Below are positions 1 through 5,048 of a stretch of 5,448 nucleotides of DNA, piece after piece; positions within the stretch are counted from its first letter, which is position 1, and every line of letters starts with the position of its first letter. The stretch spans positions 1 through 5,448 of the forward strand of contig CACYEB010000081.1 in the NCBI GenBank assembly GCA_902773305.1. Direction: 5' to 3'. The stretch is from an uncultured Bacteroidia bacterium. Its GTDB lineage: Bacteria; Bacteroidota; Bacteroidia; Bacteroidales; UBA932. A program made the position numbers and the translations under genes. The notes under the pieces were generated by a model. That model had not been told where the DNA came from. It did no database searches and saw only the letters and a program-made list of their open reading frames with translations.

Positions 1-642
1 CTCGGCAACGGGTGCGAAGTTTTTCCCGGCGCCGTGATCGGGGCAGTCCCGCAGGATTTGAAGTTCGACGGAGAAGAGAGCTGGGTGGAGATCGGTGACC
101 GTACCACCATCCGCGAATGCGCCACCATCAACCGCGGCACCGCAGCCAGCGGCAAACGGCTCACCAAAGTGGGCAGCGACTGCCTGATAATGTCATACGC
201 CCATATAGCACACGACTGCGCCCTCGGAGACCACTGCATAGTGGTAAGCCACGTCGGCCTGGCCGGAGAGACCGACCTTGGCGACTGGGCCATCGTGGGC
301 GGGGGGACTATGGTGCATCAGTTCTGCCGCATAGGCGACCACGCTATGCTGGGCGGGGCAAGCGCAACCAACAAGGATATCCCCCCCTATATCCTGGCCG
401 CGGGCAATCACGCCATCTATGAGGGGATCAACGCCATCGGACTTCGCCGCCGAGGCTTTTCCAATGCCGAAATCGAAGAGATAAAGAGCATCTACAAGAT
501 AATCTACGAAGAGAGCAACAACGTTTCCGACGCCCTCCGCATCATAGACGAGTTGTATCCTGAGGGGAAGCACGCCAAAATCATCACAGGTTTCATTCGC
601 GCCTCCAAGCGCGGGATATGCAAGCGCAGTGGAGTTGAATAG
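1..642 (+). CDS. lpxA: Acyl-[ACP]--UDP-N-acetylglucosamine O-acyltransferase, 5' end outside window
   Basis: This cytoplasmic trimeric enzyme performs the first step of lipid A synthesis, transferring a 3-hydroxyacyl chain from acyl carrier protein to the 3-OH of UDP-GlcNAc. The frame is open from base 1, so the true start lies upstream. By alignment from memory with E. coli LpxA, about 55 N-terminal residues are missing; 213 codons are visible. Left-handed beta-helix (hexapeptide) repeats fill the first two thirds. Diagnostic stretches are PQDLKF, TINRGT, AHIAHDC and VHQFC, followed by GLRRRGFS and the C-terminal helical domain. The histidine of AHIAHD at bases 211-213 aligns with catalytic His125 of E. 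coli. The residue aligned with E. coli Gly173, the acyl-chain ruler, is also Gly, which would allow a long acyl chain (inference). The residue aligned with His144 is Glu. In Bacteroidota lpxA often follows a fused lpxC-fabZ gene, which would lie just outside the window. The identification is very secure. Confidence 0.97.
   Translation, partial: LGNGCEVFPGAVIGAVPQDLKFDGEESWVEIGDRTTIRECATINRGTAASGKRLTKVGSDCLIMSYAHIAHDCALGDHCIVVSHVGLAGETDLGDWAIVGGGTMVHQFCRIGDHAMLGGASATNKDIPPYILAAGNHAIYEGINAIGLRRRGFSNAEIEEIKSIYKIIYEESNNVSDALRIIDELYPEGKHAKIITGFIRASKRGICKRSGVE
629..642 (+). other. 14-base overlap of lpxA end and WbqC-family start
   Basis: The GTG start of the WbqC-family gene at 629-631 lies inside the last codons of lpxA, whose TAG ends at 642. 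The two frames differ. The only purine-rich stretch upstream is GCGGGA at 611-616, about 12 bases from the GTG and so weakly placed. This favours translation by ribosomes already on the lpxA message. Confidence 0.75.
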
Positions 643-1237
643 TCCGGTTTTGCTGAGCACGGCATACCTGCCGCCCGTAGCCTGGTTCGCAGCCGTCGCC
701 AGCAGCGGCGCGGCGCAGATAGAGGCGTGCGAGTCGTTCCAGAAGCAATCTTATCGCAACCGCTGCAAGATCTGCTCTGCCGACGGGGCGCAGACGCTGC
801 AGGTACCGGTACAGCACGGCGGCAGCCGGCTGATACGGGACATCCGCATAGATTATGGCAAAAACTGGCTGCACCTTCACCGGAGTGCCATCGCCACCGC
901 ATACGGGCCCAGCCCGTTCTACAAATATTATTGGGACGAACTGGACGCCGTCCTGGAGCGGCGGCACGAATTCCTTTTCGACCTGAATGCCGCCCTGACC
1001 GAAAAACTGATTGATATGCTGCACCTGAAGGCATCCCTCACCTTCACAGGCGACTATTGCTCCGCGCCCGAAGGCGTCAGGGACCTGCGAGGCGCCATAA
1101 ACCCGAAAAGGGAACCAGCCGGTTCCCCTTTCAAAGAATACTACCAGGTATTCGTCCGGAAGCTGGGTTTCATCCCCAACCTCTCGATAATAGATTTGCT
1201 CTTCTGCGAAGGGCCCGAAGCCTACCGCTACCTCTAG
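629..1237 (+). CDS. WbqC-family protein
   Basis: This 202-residue protein belongs to the WbqC-like family, named after a gene in O-antigen clusters; its biochemical activity is not established. Family hallmarks seen here are LLSTAYLPPVAWF near the N-terminus, the FQKQSYRNRC stretch at about residues 37-46, the HRSAIATAYGPSPFYKYY segment at about 84-101, INPKRE, and the C-terminal SIIDLLFCEGPEA motif. No signal peptide or membrane segment is visible, so it is probably cytoplasmic. The start is taken as GTG at 629, which leaves the usual few residues before the conserved LLSTAYLPP; a TTG at 650 is the only nearby alternative. It overlaps the end of lpxA by 14 bases in another frame, which suggests cotranscription and coupled translation and fits a role in lipopolysaccharide or surface glycan assembly (inference). 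Its stop codon overlaps that of the convergent lemA gene. The family assignment is good; the function is unknown. Confidence 0.9.
   Translation: MELNSPVLLSTAYLPPVAWFAAVASSGAAQIEACESFQKQSYRNRCKICSADGAQTLQVPVQHGGSRLIRDIRIDYGKNWLHLHRSAIATAYGPSPFYKYYWDELDAVLERRHEFLFDLNAALTEKLIDMLHLKASLTFTGDYCSAPEGVRDLRGAINPKREPAGSPFKEYYQVFVRKLGFIPNLSIIDLLFCEGPEAYRYL
1106..1131 (-). terminator. Candidate intrinsic terminator of lemA inside the opposing WbqC gene
   Basis: On the minus strand the RNA would form GGGAACC paired with GGUUCCC (bases 1127-1121 with 1116-1110) around a four-base loop. The stem extends by a G-U wobble (1128/1109) and three A-U pairs (1129-1131 with 1106-1108), and the 3' arm ends in UUUU. 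It lies about 100 bases beyond the lemA stop and antisense to WbqC codons for roughly KREPAGSPF. On the plus strand the wobble becomes an A-C mismatch, so the minus direction is favoured. The U tract is short and partly paired, so the call is tentative. Confidence 0.45.
1234..1237. other. CTAG: overlapping stop codons of convergent genes
   Basis: The palindrome CTAG supplies TAG to the WbqC-family gene on the plus strand (1235-1237) and TAG to lemA on the minus strand (1236-1234). The two coding regions therefore meet with no intergenic space, and any intrinsic terminator for either must lie within the other gene. Confidence 0.95.
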
Positions 1238-1782
1238 CTGTTGCTGATAGGCGGCATATCCTTCTTCTCGTCCGGAATCTGGAGATATTCCCTCAGGTCA
1301 AAGCGGAGCAGCCTTGCCACAAACGAACTGGGCCACTGACGAACCATACGGTTGAGTTTGGTGACGCTGTCATTATAGACCATACGGCTCTGACGTACCA
1401 GATTCTCATACTGGTTTATTGAATCCATCGTCTGCTTGAACATACCGTCTGCCTTGAGTTCGGGATACTGCTCGCTGATGGCAATCAGGCGGCCGAGCGC
1501 CTGGGTCAGTTTATTGTCCTGATCGTTGATTTCCGCAGCGGTGGTACACTTCGTGCGCTGGCCGATAACGTCCATCAGGGTGTCGTGCTCGTGCTTGGAG
1601 TACTTCTCGGTCATAGCCACCAGGCTGGATACTGCGTCCCAGCGGCTGCTCTGCTGAACGGAAATCTGGTTGAGGGCGTTGTTGGCCATCTCGTCGAGAT
1701 TGACCAGACTGCGCTGGGTGTTGAAAATGTAAAGCCCCACGATCACTGCGAGGGCAAGGATGATTAAAAGTAACAATAACAT
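1234..1782 (-). CDS. LemA-family membrane protein
   Basis: This 182-residue LemA-family protein begins with a hydrophobic segment (about residues 1-19, LLLLLIILALAVIVGLYIF) predicted as a single transmembrane helix, with the rest as an alpha-helical, coiled-coil-prone domain probably outside the cytoplasm. Family motifs are NNALNQISVQQSSRWDAV (about 35-52), YPELKAD and ENLVRQSRMVYNDSVTKLN, ending with DEKKDMPP. The length is typical. No lipobox cysteine is present. The molecular role of LemA proteins is poorly defined; they are generally regarded as envelope proteins. ATG at 1782-1780 is chosen because the hydrophobic segment begins at once, as in relatives. The upstream sequence is A-rich (ATAAAAAACC) without a clear Shine-Dalgarno, as is common in Bacteroidota. 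It stands alone on the minus strand, diverging from the glucosaminidase gene and converging on the WbqC gene, with no htpX or TPM-domain neighbour visible. Confidence 0.93.
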   Translation of the reverse strand: MLLLLLIILALAVIVGLYIFNTQRSLVNLDEMANNALNQISVQQSSRWDAVSSLVAMTEKYSKHEHDTLMDVIGQRTKCTTAAEINDQDNKLTQALGRLIAISEQYPELKADGMFKQTMDSINQYENLVRQSRMVYNDSVTKLNRMVRQWPSSFVARLLRFDLREYLQIPDEKKDMPPISNS

Positions 1783-1854
1783 ATCTATAAGGTTTTTTAT
1801 GCTGGTTTGAAGCGCAATTTACCACAATTAACTGATATTTGTGCTCTTTTTGAT

Positions 1855-1862
1855 TAAATTTG
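1855..1862 (+). promoter_or_regulatory. Bacteroidota-type -7 promoter box upstream of the glucosaminidase-mltG unit
   Basis: TAAATTTG matches the TAnnTTTG consensus of the Bacteroidota primary sigma factor exactly. It ends 23 bases before the ATG at 1886, so transcription would begin near 1866-1869 with a leader of roughly 20 bases. A -33 TTTG at the usual spacing of about 19-21 bases is not present; only a partial match (ACTG, 1831-1834) lies there, while a full TTTG at 1838-1841 is too close. The exact -7 match and its position support the call; the weak -33 lowers confidence. Confidence 0.55.
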
Positions 1863-1885
1863 CTTTGATTAATCTATTCCTTCCG

Positions 1886-2860
1886 ATGAAATCCAGTGCC
1901 AAGTGCCTTGCGGCGGTCGTCCTGATGTTTGGAATGTGCTTTGACTCAGGCGCCGACGACCTGCGTGAAAAATATTTCCAACGGTGGTGCACAGTGGCGG
2001 TCGAACAGATGGCTGCCAGCGGTGTGCCGGCCAGCATTACCCTCGCCCAGGCCAGCCTGGAATCGGGCAACGGCACTTCACGGCTGGCAGTGGAGGCCAA
2101 CAACCATTTCGGCATCAAGTGCCACGGGTGGAAAGGGGCCATATTCCACCACGACGACGACCGAAAGAATGAATGCTTCCGCAACTACAGCGATGCCGGA
2201 CAGTCGTTCAGCGACCATTCCGATTTCCTCAGGTACAACGACCGATACTCGTTCCTGTTCGACCTGGAGCCGACCGACTACAAGGGGTGGGCGCACGGGC
2301 TCAAGAAGGCGGGTTATGCCACCGACCCCGCTTATGCAGAGAAACTTATCCGCATCATAGAGGAGTACGGGCTACACAAATACGACCTTCCTGCACAGGC
2401 TGCCGGAGAAGGTCCCGTCGTCCTCCCGCTCCCGCCATCGGCACTGGAGCAGTCCCGCGAAATAGATCCGCCCCTGCACTTCCGCCCCCGCAGCCTCGGG
2501 ACCGTGGATATGTACTATACCTTCTACGAGAAGCACGGCATCATATACATCATTGCCACCGGCACCGAGACATACGCCTCACTGGCACGCCAGTTCAACC
2601 TTTTCAAGGGCGAACTGCTGCGCTTCAACGAAGAGAAGAAAGACCACACCATCGCCGCCGGAGAGGTGGTCTATCTGCAGGCGAAACGGAACCAAAGCAC
2701 CAAGGATCTGGCCAAGCACGTGGTGGAAGAGGGCGAGAGCATGCGCTCCATCTCACAGAGGTTTGCAGTCAAACTGAGCCGGCTCTACAAATACAACAAT
2801 CTCAAACCCGGATGCGAGCCTCAGGTGGGGAGCATCATCAATCTTCGCAAGGATAAATGA
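1886..2860 (+). CDS. Secreted glucosaminidase-domain peptidoglycan hydrolase with two LysM domains
   Basis: The 324-residue product is predicted to be exported and to cleave the glycan strands of peptidoglycan. Residues 1-22 resemble a signal peptide (MKSSAK, then CLAAVVLMFGMCF), with likely cleavage near DSGA. Residues about 30-167 form a glucosaminidase domain of the FlgJ/GH73-like type: ITLAQASLESGNGTS contains the presumed catalytic Glu59 (bases 2060-2062), followed by NNHFGIKC, FRNYSDAGQSFSDHS and AGYATDPAYAEKL. A proline-rich linker leads to two LysM-like repeats at about 220-264 (IATGTETYASLARQF to GEVVYL) and 278-321 (VVEEGESMRSISQRF to GSIINLR), which should bind glycan strands. ATG at 1886 is preferred over an in-frame GTG at 1841, because the longer form adds an odd hydrophobic stretch before the signal peptide and contains the -7 box. 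The stop codon overlaps the mltG start, indicating one operon. Whether it is an N-acetylglucosaminidase or a muramidase cannot be told from sequence alone. Confidence 0.92.
   Translation: MKSSAKCLAAVVLMFGMCFDSGADDLREKYFQRWCTVAVEQMAASGVPASITLAQASLESGNGTSRLAVEANNHFGIKCHGWKGAIFHHDDDRKNECFRNYSDAGQSFSDHSDFLRYNDRYSFLFDLEPTDYKGWAHGLKKAGYATDPAYAEKLIRIIEEYGLHKYDLPAQAAGEGPVVLPLPPSALEQSREIDPPLHFRPRSLGTVDMYYTFYEKHGIIYIIATGTETYASLARQFNLFKGELLRFNEEKKDHTIAAGEVVYLQAKRNQSTKDLAKHVVEEGESMRSISQRFAVKLSRLYKYNNLKPGCEPQVGSIINLRKDK
2857..2860 (+). other. ATGA start/stop overlap coupling glucosaminidase and mltG
   Basis: The ATG of mltG (2857-2859) overlaps the TGA of the glucosaminidase gene (2858-2860). AAGGA at 2849-2853 lies only three bases from the ATG, closer than ideal for independent initiation, so re-initiation by terminating ribosomes is likely. 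Confidence 0.85.
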
Positions 2861-3906
2861 AAAAGAAAAAGAAGGGCAACCCGCGCAAGACCATATTGAC
2901 GATACTGGTTTCAGCTGCCATTGCAGTGCTTGCCTGCGGTGCGTTTTACATTATGACGTACTGCCGTCCCAACAGCGTGGCCGGGGCAAAGGCAATCAAC
3001 ATCTACCGCACCACCGACTACGCAGGACTGCTCGACTCTCTTGAAAAGAGCGGCGCCGTGCGCAATATGGGTACTTTCAAGTTTGTGGCGCGGCAGATGA
3101 AACTTGCCCAGACCTTCAAGCCGGGGCACTACGAGCTGCAGGGAGGGCTGAACAACAAGCAGATAGAGCGTGTATTCTCCCACGGCTGGCAGACTCCCGT
3201 CAAACTGCTTGTCCGCCCCTTCGTGCGTGACCTCGATAGAATGTCGGACCTGCTGTCAAGACAGCTTGAGGCAAGTTCCGGGGAGATTTCCGCCGCACTT
3301 GCCGACAAGCAGATTATGGAGTCGCACGGCTTCAACCGATACACATACCTGGCGATGTTCATTCCCGACACCTACGAGGTTTACTGGACGATGACTCCGT
3401 TGCAGCTGCTGGACCGCCTGGGCAAGGAATACAATGCGTTCTGGAACGACTCCCGCAAGACGAAAGCCCGTCAGGCCGGCCTGACTCCCGAGCAGGTTAT
3501 CACGCTGGCATCCATCGTGATAGAAGAGACCAAGTACGAGCCTGAGATGCCCACCATTGCGGGTGTCTATATCAACCGCCTTCGCAGGGGGATGCTGCTT
3601 CAGGCCGACCCCACGGTGAAATATGCCGTGAACGATCCCTCGCTGCGCAGGATTCTGAACGTGCATCTGCAGGTCGATTCACCGTATAATACCTATAAGC
3701 ATCCAGGGTTGCCTCCGGGTCCCATCACCACCCCCACCAAGGCGGCCATAGACGCCGTGCTGGGCTATCAGCATCACGACTACCTCTACTTCTGCGCCGA
3801 TGCCAGCTTCAACGGCCGTCACCGTTTTGCATCTACCCTCGCCGGACATATGGAAAACGCCCGCCGCTTCCACGCAGCACTCAACGCACGCGAGCGCGCC
3901 AAGTAG
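2857..3906 (+). CDS. mltG: Endolytic murein transglycosylase MltG (YceG-like)
   Basis: MltG is an inner-membrane lytic transglycosylase that cuts nascent glycan strands internally and is thought to set their length. The 349-residue product has a lysine-rich cytoplasmic start (MKKKKKGNPRK), a transmembrane helix at about residues 12-33, a LysM-like subdomain at about 45-110 (INIYRTTDYAGLLDSL to KPGHYEL) and the catalytic YceG domain at about 115-345. Catalytic-domain hallmarks are IPDTYEVYW (about 169-177), LASIVIEET (217-225) with the conserved Glu of the ET pair at 224, GVYINRLRRGMLLQADPT (236-253) and YKHPGLPPGPI (280-290). The length is normal for the family. The start ATG overlaps the upstream TGA as ATGA, with AAGGA at 2849-2853 very close in front, so translation is probably coupled to the glucosaminidase gene. 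Both products act on peptidoglycan glycan strands, which suggests shared work in wall remodelling (inference). Confidence 0.96.
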   Translation: MKKKKKGNPRKTILTILVSAAIAVLACGAFYIMTYCRPNSVAGAKAINIYRTTDYAGLLDSLEKSGAVRNMGTFKFVARQMKLAQTFKPGHYELQGGLNNKQIERVFSHGWQTPVKLLVRPFVRDLDRMSDLLSRQLEASSGEISAALADKQIMESHGFNRYTYLAMFIPDTYEVYWTMTPLQLLDRLGKEYNAFWNDSRKTKARQAGLTPEQVITLASIVIEETKYEPEMPTIAGVYINRLRRGMLLQADPTVKYAVNDPSLRRILNVHLQVDSPYNTYKHPGLPPGPITTPTKAAIDAVLGYQHHDYLYFCADASFNGRHRFASTLAGHMENARRFHAALNARERAK

Positions 3907-3913
3907 CGCCGGC

Positions 3914-3928
3914 CGTGGCGTGGCGTGG
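3914..3928. repeat. Three tandem copies of CGTGG
   Basis: Three perfect copies of the five-base unit CGTGG begin eight bases after the mltG stop. The last copy runs into the left arm of a larger inverted repeat. The array is very short and may be simple-sequence drift. Confidence 0.5.
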
Positions 3929-4031
3929 CACTCATATCCCTAACACTCAACACATTCCAACATATCGCTTGTGTAAAAGTGAGCAAGCGAAATTGTATAA
4001 TTCAGTGTAAACAAACGAGATAAGTGCCACG
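3924..4031. repeat. Nested inverted repeats in the gap between mltG and rnz
   Basis: The 136-base gap between the convergent mltG and rnz genes holds no gene that I can support. A perfect nine-base inverted repeat, CGTGGCACT (3924-3932) and AGTGCCACG (4023-4031), frames most of it. Inside, in nested order, are ACACT/AGTGT (3943-3947 with 4004-4008) and TCGCTTG/CAAGCGA (3965-3971 with 3984-3990, loop of 12). No arm is followed by a T run on either strand, so it is not a classical intrinsic terminator. It could be a Rho-independent-like barrier without a U tract, a structured RNA end or coincidence. Confidence 0.5.
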
Positions 4032-4042
4032 AATGAATGTGG

Positions 4043-4966
4043 TTATCTTCGATTGAGAGGTATCACGTACTTGTGCTGCTCTTCTGCAAGGAGGGTGTTG
4101 GGAAAGATTTCACGGGCCTGGGCGAGCATTGGCTGCAGGTCACGATAGCGGGCAGAGAAATGGCCCAGGATGAGCTGCCCGGCTCCGGCGGCAGCGGCGG
4201 TCTGCGCTGCCATACGGCTGGTGGAATGGAAATATTTGGCGGCGTGGTCTTCGTAGTCGTCGGCGTAGGTGGAGTCGTGATATACAAGGTCGGCTCCGGC
4301 TATCCATCCGGCAAGGCGCGGGAAAGGCGCGGTATCGCAGCAATAGGCCAGGGAGCGCGGCTCATACGGCCGGTAGGTGAAGTCGGCCGCCTTGAGACAC
4401 TTGCGGCCGCGGCGGACATCCTCTCCCCTCTTGAAGGCGGCGATTTCTGTGATGGAAAGCTCATATTCCTCTATCAGGTCCTTACGCACATTCAGACGGG
4501 GCATCTTCTCTTCAAAGAGGAAGCCGAAAGTGGGCACGCGATGCTTGAGCGGGAAGGCCGAAACCGTAAGCTGCCGCATCTCGATAATCTGCTGCTTCTC
4601 CTTCATCTCAAGAGGCGTAAAGTAGATGTCATATTTGACCCCGTCTGCGAAATTTGCATAAAAGAAGTCCAGCATAACCTTGAAGCCGGCGGGCGCATAG
4701 ATATACAGCGGTGCGGTGCGGCCCTGCATGGCCATAGTGCTAAGCAGCCCGAAAATGCCGAAAAGATGGTCACCGTGAAGATGCGATATCAGGATATTGT
4801 CTATCCAGGAAAAGGCGATGCCGCACTGCTGCAGGGACATCTGACACCCCTCGCCGCAATCTACAAGAAAGCGGTGGTTGTGCACAGTGACGACGTGGGC
4901 GCTGGTGTGCCTGCGGGGATTCGCCGATGCGGAGGCAGTCCCCATAGTTATCAAGGAGAATTCCAT
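4043..4966 (-). CDS. rnz: Ribonuclease Z (tRNA 3' endonuclease)
   Basis: RNase Z is a cytoplasmic zinc-dependent metallo-beta-lactamase-fold endonuclease that removes 3' trailers from precursor tRNAs. The 307-residue short form (the bacterial family is about 305) carries all expected metal ligands: His62, His64, Asp66 and His67 in HLHGDH, His142 in KHRVPTFGF, Asp211 in YCCDTAP and His269 in GHFSARY. These align closely in position with E. coli RNase Z/BN. A charged insert at about residues 154-185 (MPRLNVRKDLIEEYE to FKRGEDV) lies where the tRNA-gripping exosite arm occurs. The start ATG at 4966-4964 gives the standard MEFSLITMGTASA opening; earlier in-frame starts would run through the rpsA terminator and into rpsA. 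AGAG directly precedes the ATG. It lies downstream of rpsA on the same strand, 82 bases apart, with a terminator between. No clear promoter of its own is visible. Confidence 0.97.
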   Translation of the reverse strand: MEFSLITMGTASASANPRRHTSAHVVTVHNHRFLVDCGEGCQMSLQQCGIAFSWIDNILISHLHGDHLFGIFGLLSTMAMQGRTAPLYIYAPAGFKVMLDFFYANFADGVKYDIYFTPLEMKEKQQIIEMRQLTVSAFPLKHRVPTFGFLFEEKMPRLNVRKDLIEEYELSITEIAAFKRGEDVRRGRKCLKAADFTYRPYEPRSLAYCCDTAPFPRLAGWIAGADLVYHDSTYADDYEDHAAKYFHSTSRMAAQTAAAAGAGQLILGHFSARYRDLQPMLAQAREIFPNTLLAEEQHKYVIPLNRR

Positions 4967-4992
4967 CTCTGCGAAGTTAACAATTATTAATG

Positions 4993-5029
4993 AAAAAGGG
5001 ATGACCCTGATGTGAGGGCCATCCCTTTT
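4993..5029 (-). terminator. Intrinsic terminator of rpsA
   Basis: On the minus strand a 15-base-pair stem (5029-5015 with 5008-4994) encloses a six-base CACAUC loop, and the 3' arm ends in UUUUU. Pair 5019/5004 is a G-U wobble in minus-strand RNA but an A-C mismatch in plus-strand RNA, so the element is built for minus-direction transcription. It starts about 20 bases after the rpsA stop and ends 26 bases before the rnz start. Confidence 0.92.
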
Positions 5030-5048
5030 CTGAGGAATCAGCGGGAGA

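Noticed and set aside
504..1034. Minus-strand open frames opposite lpxA and the WbqC gene
   Set aside because: They are Arg/Pro/Ala-rich shadows of GC-rich coding DNA with no recognisable domains, covering two well-supported genes.
1823..1830. TAATTGTG on the minus strand as a lemA promoter
   Set aside because: It has one mismatch to TAnnTTTG and no -33 element at proper spacing. I cannot support a specific lemA promoter.
3996..4001. TATAAT between mltG and rnz
   Set aside because: It resembles an E. coli -10 box, but Bacteroidota use a different consensus. The nearest TTGTGT lies about 21 bases upstream, and no gene follows in that direction.
4972..4979. TAACTTCG on the minus strand as a -7 box for rnz
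   Set aside because: It has one mismatch to TAnnTTTG, no TTTG at the -33 spacing, and would place the transcription start at or inside the ATG.
4037..4990. Long plus-strand open frame of 317 codons opposite rnz
   Set aside because: It is the antisense shadow of rnz. The product has no recognisable family, while the minus strand encodes all RNase Z metal ligands.
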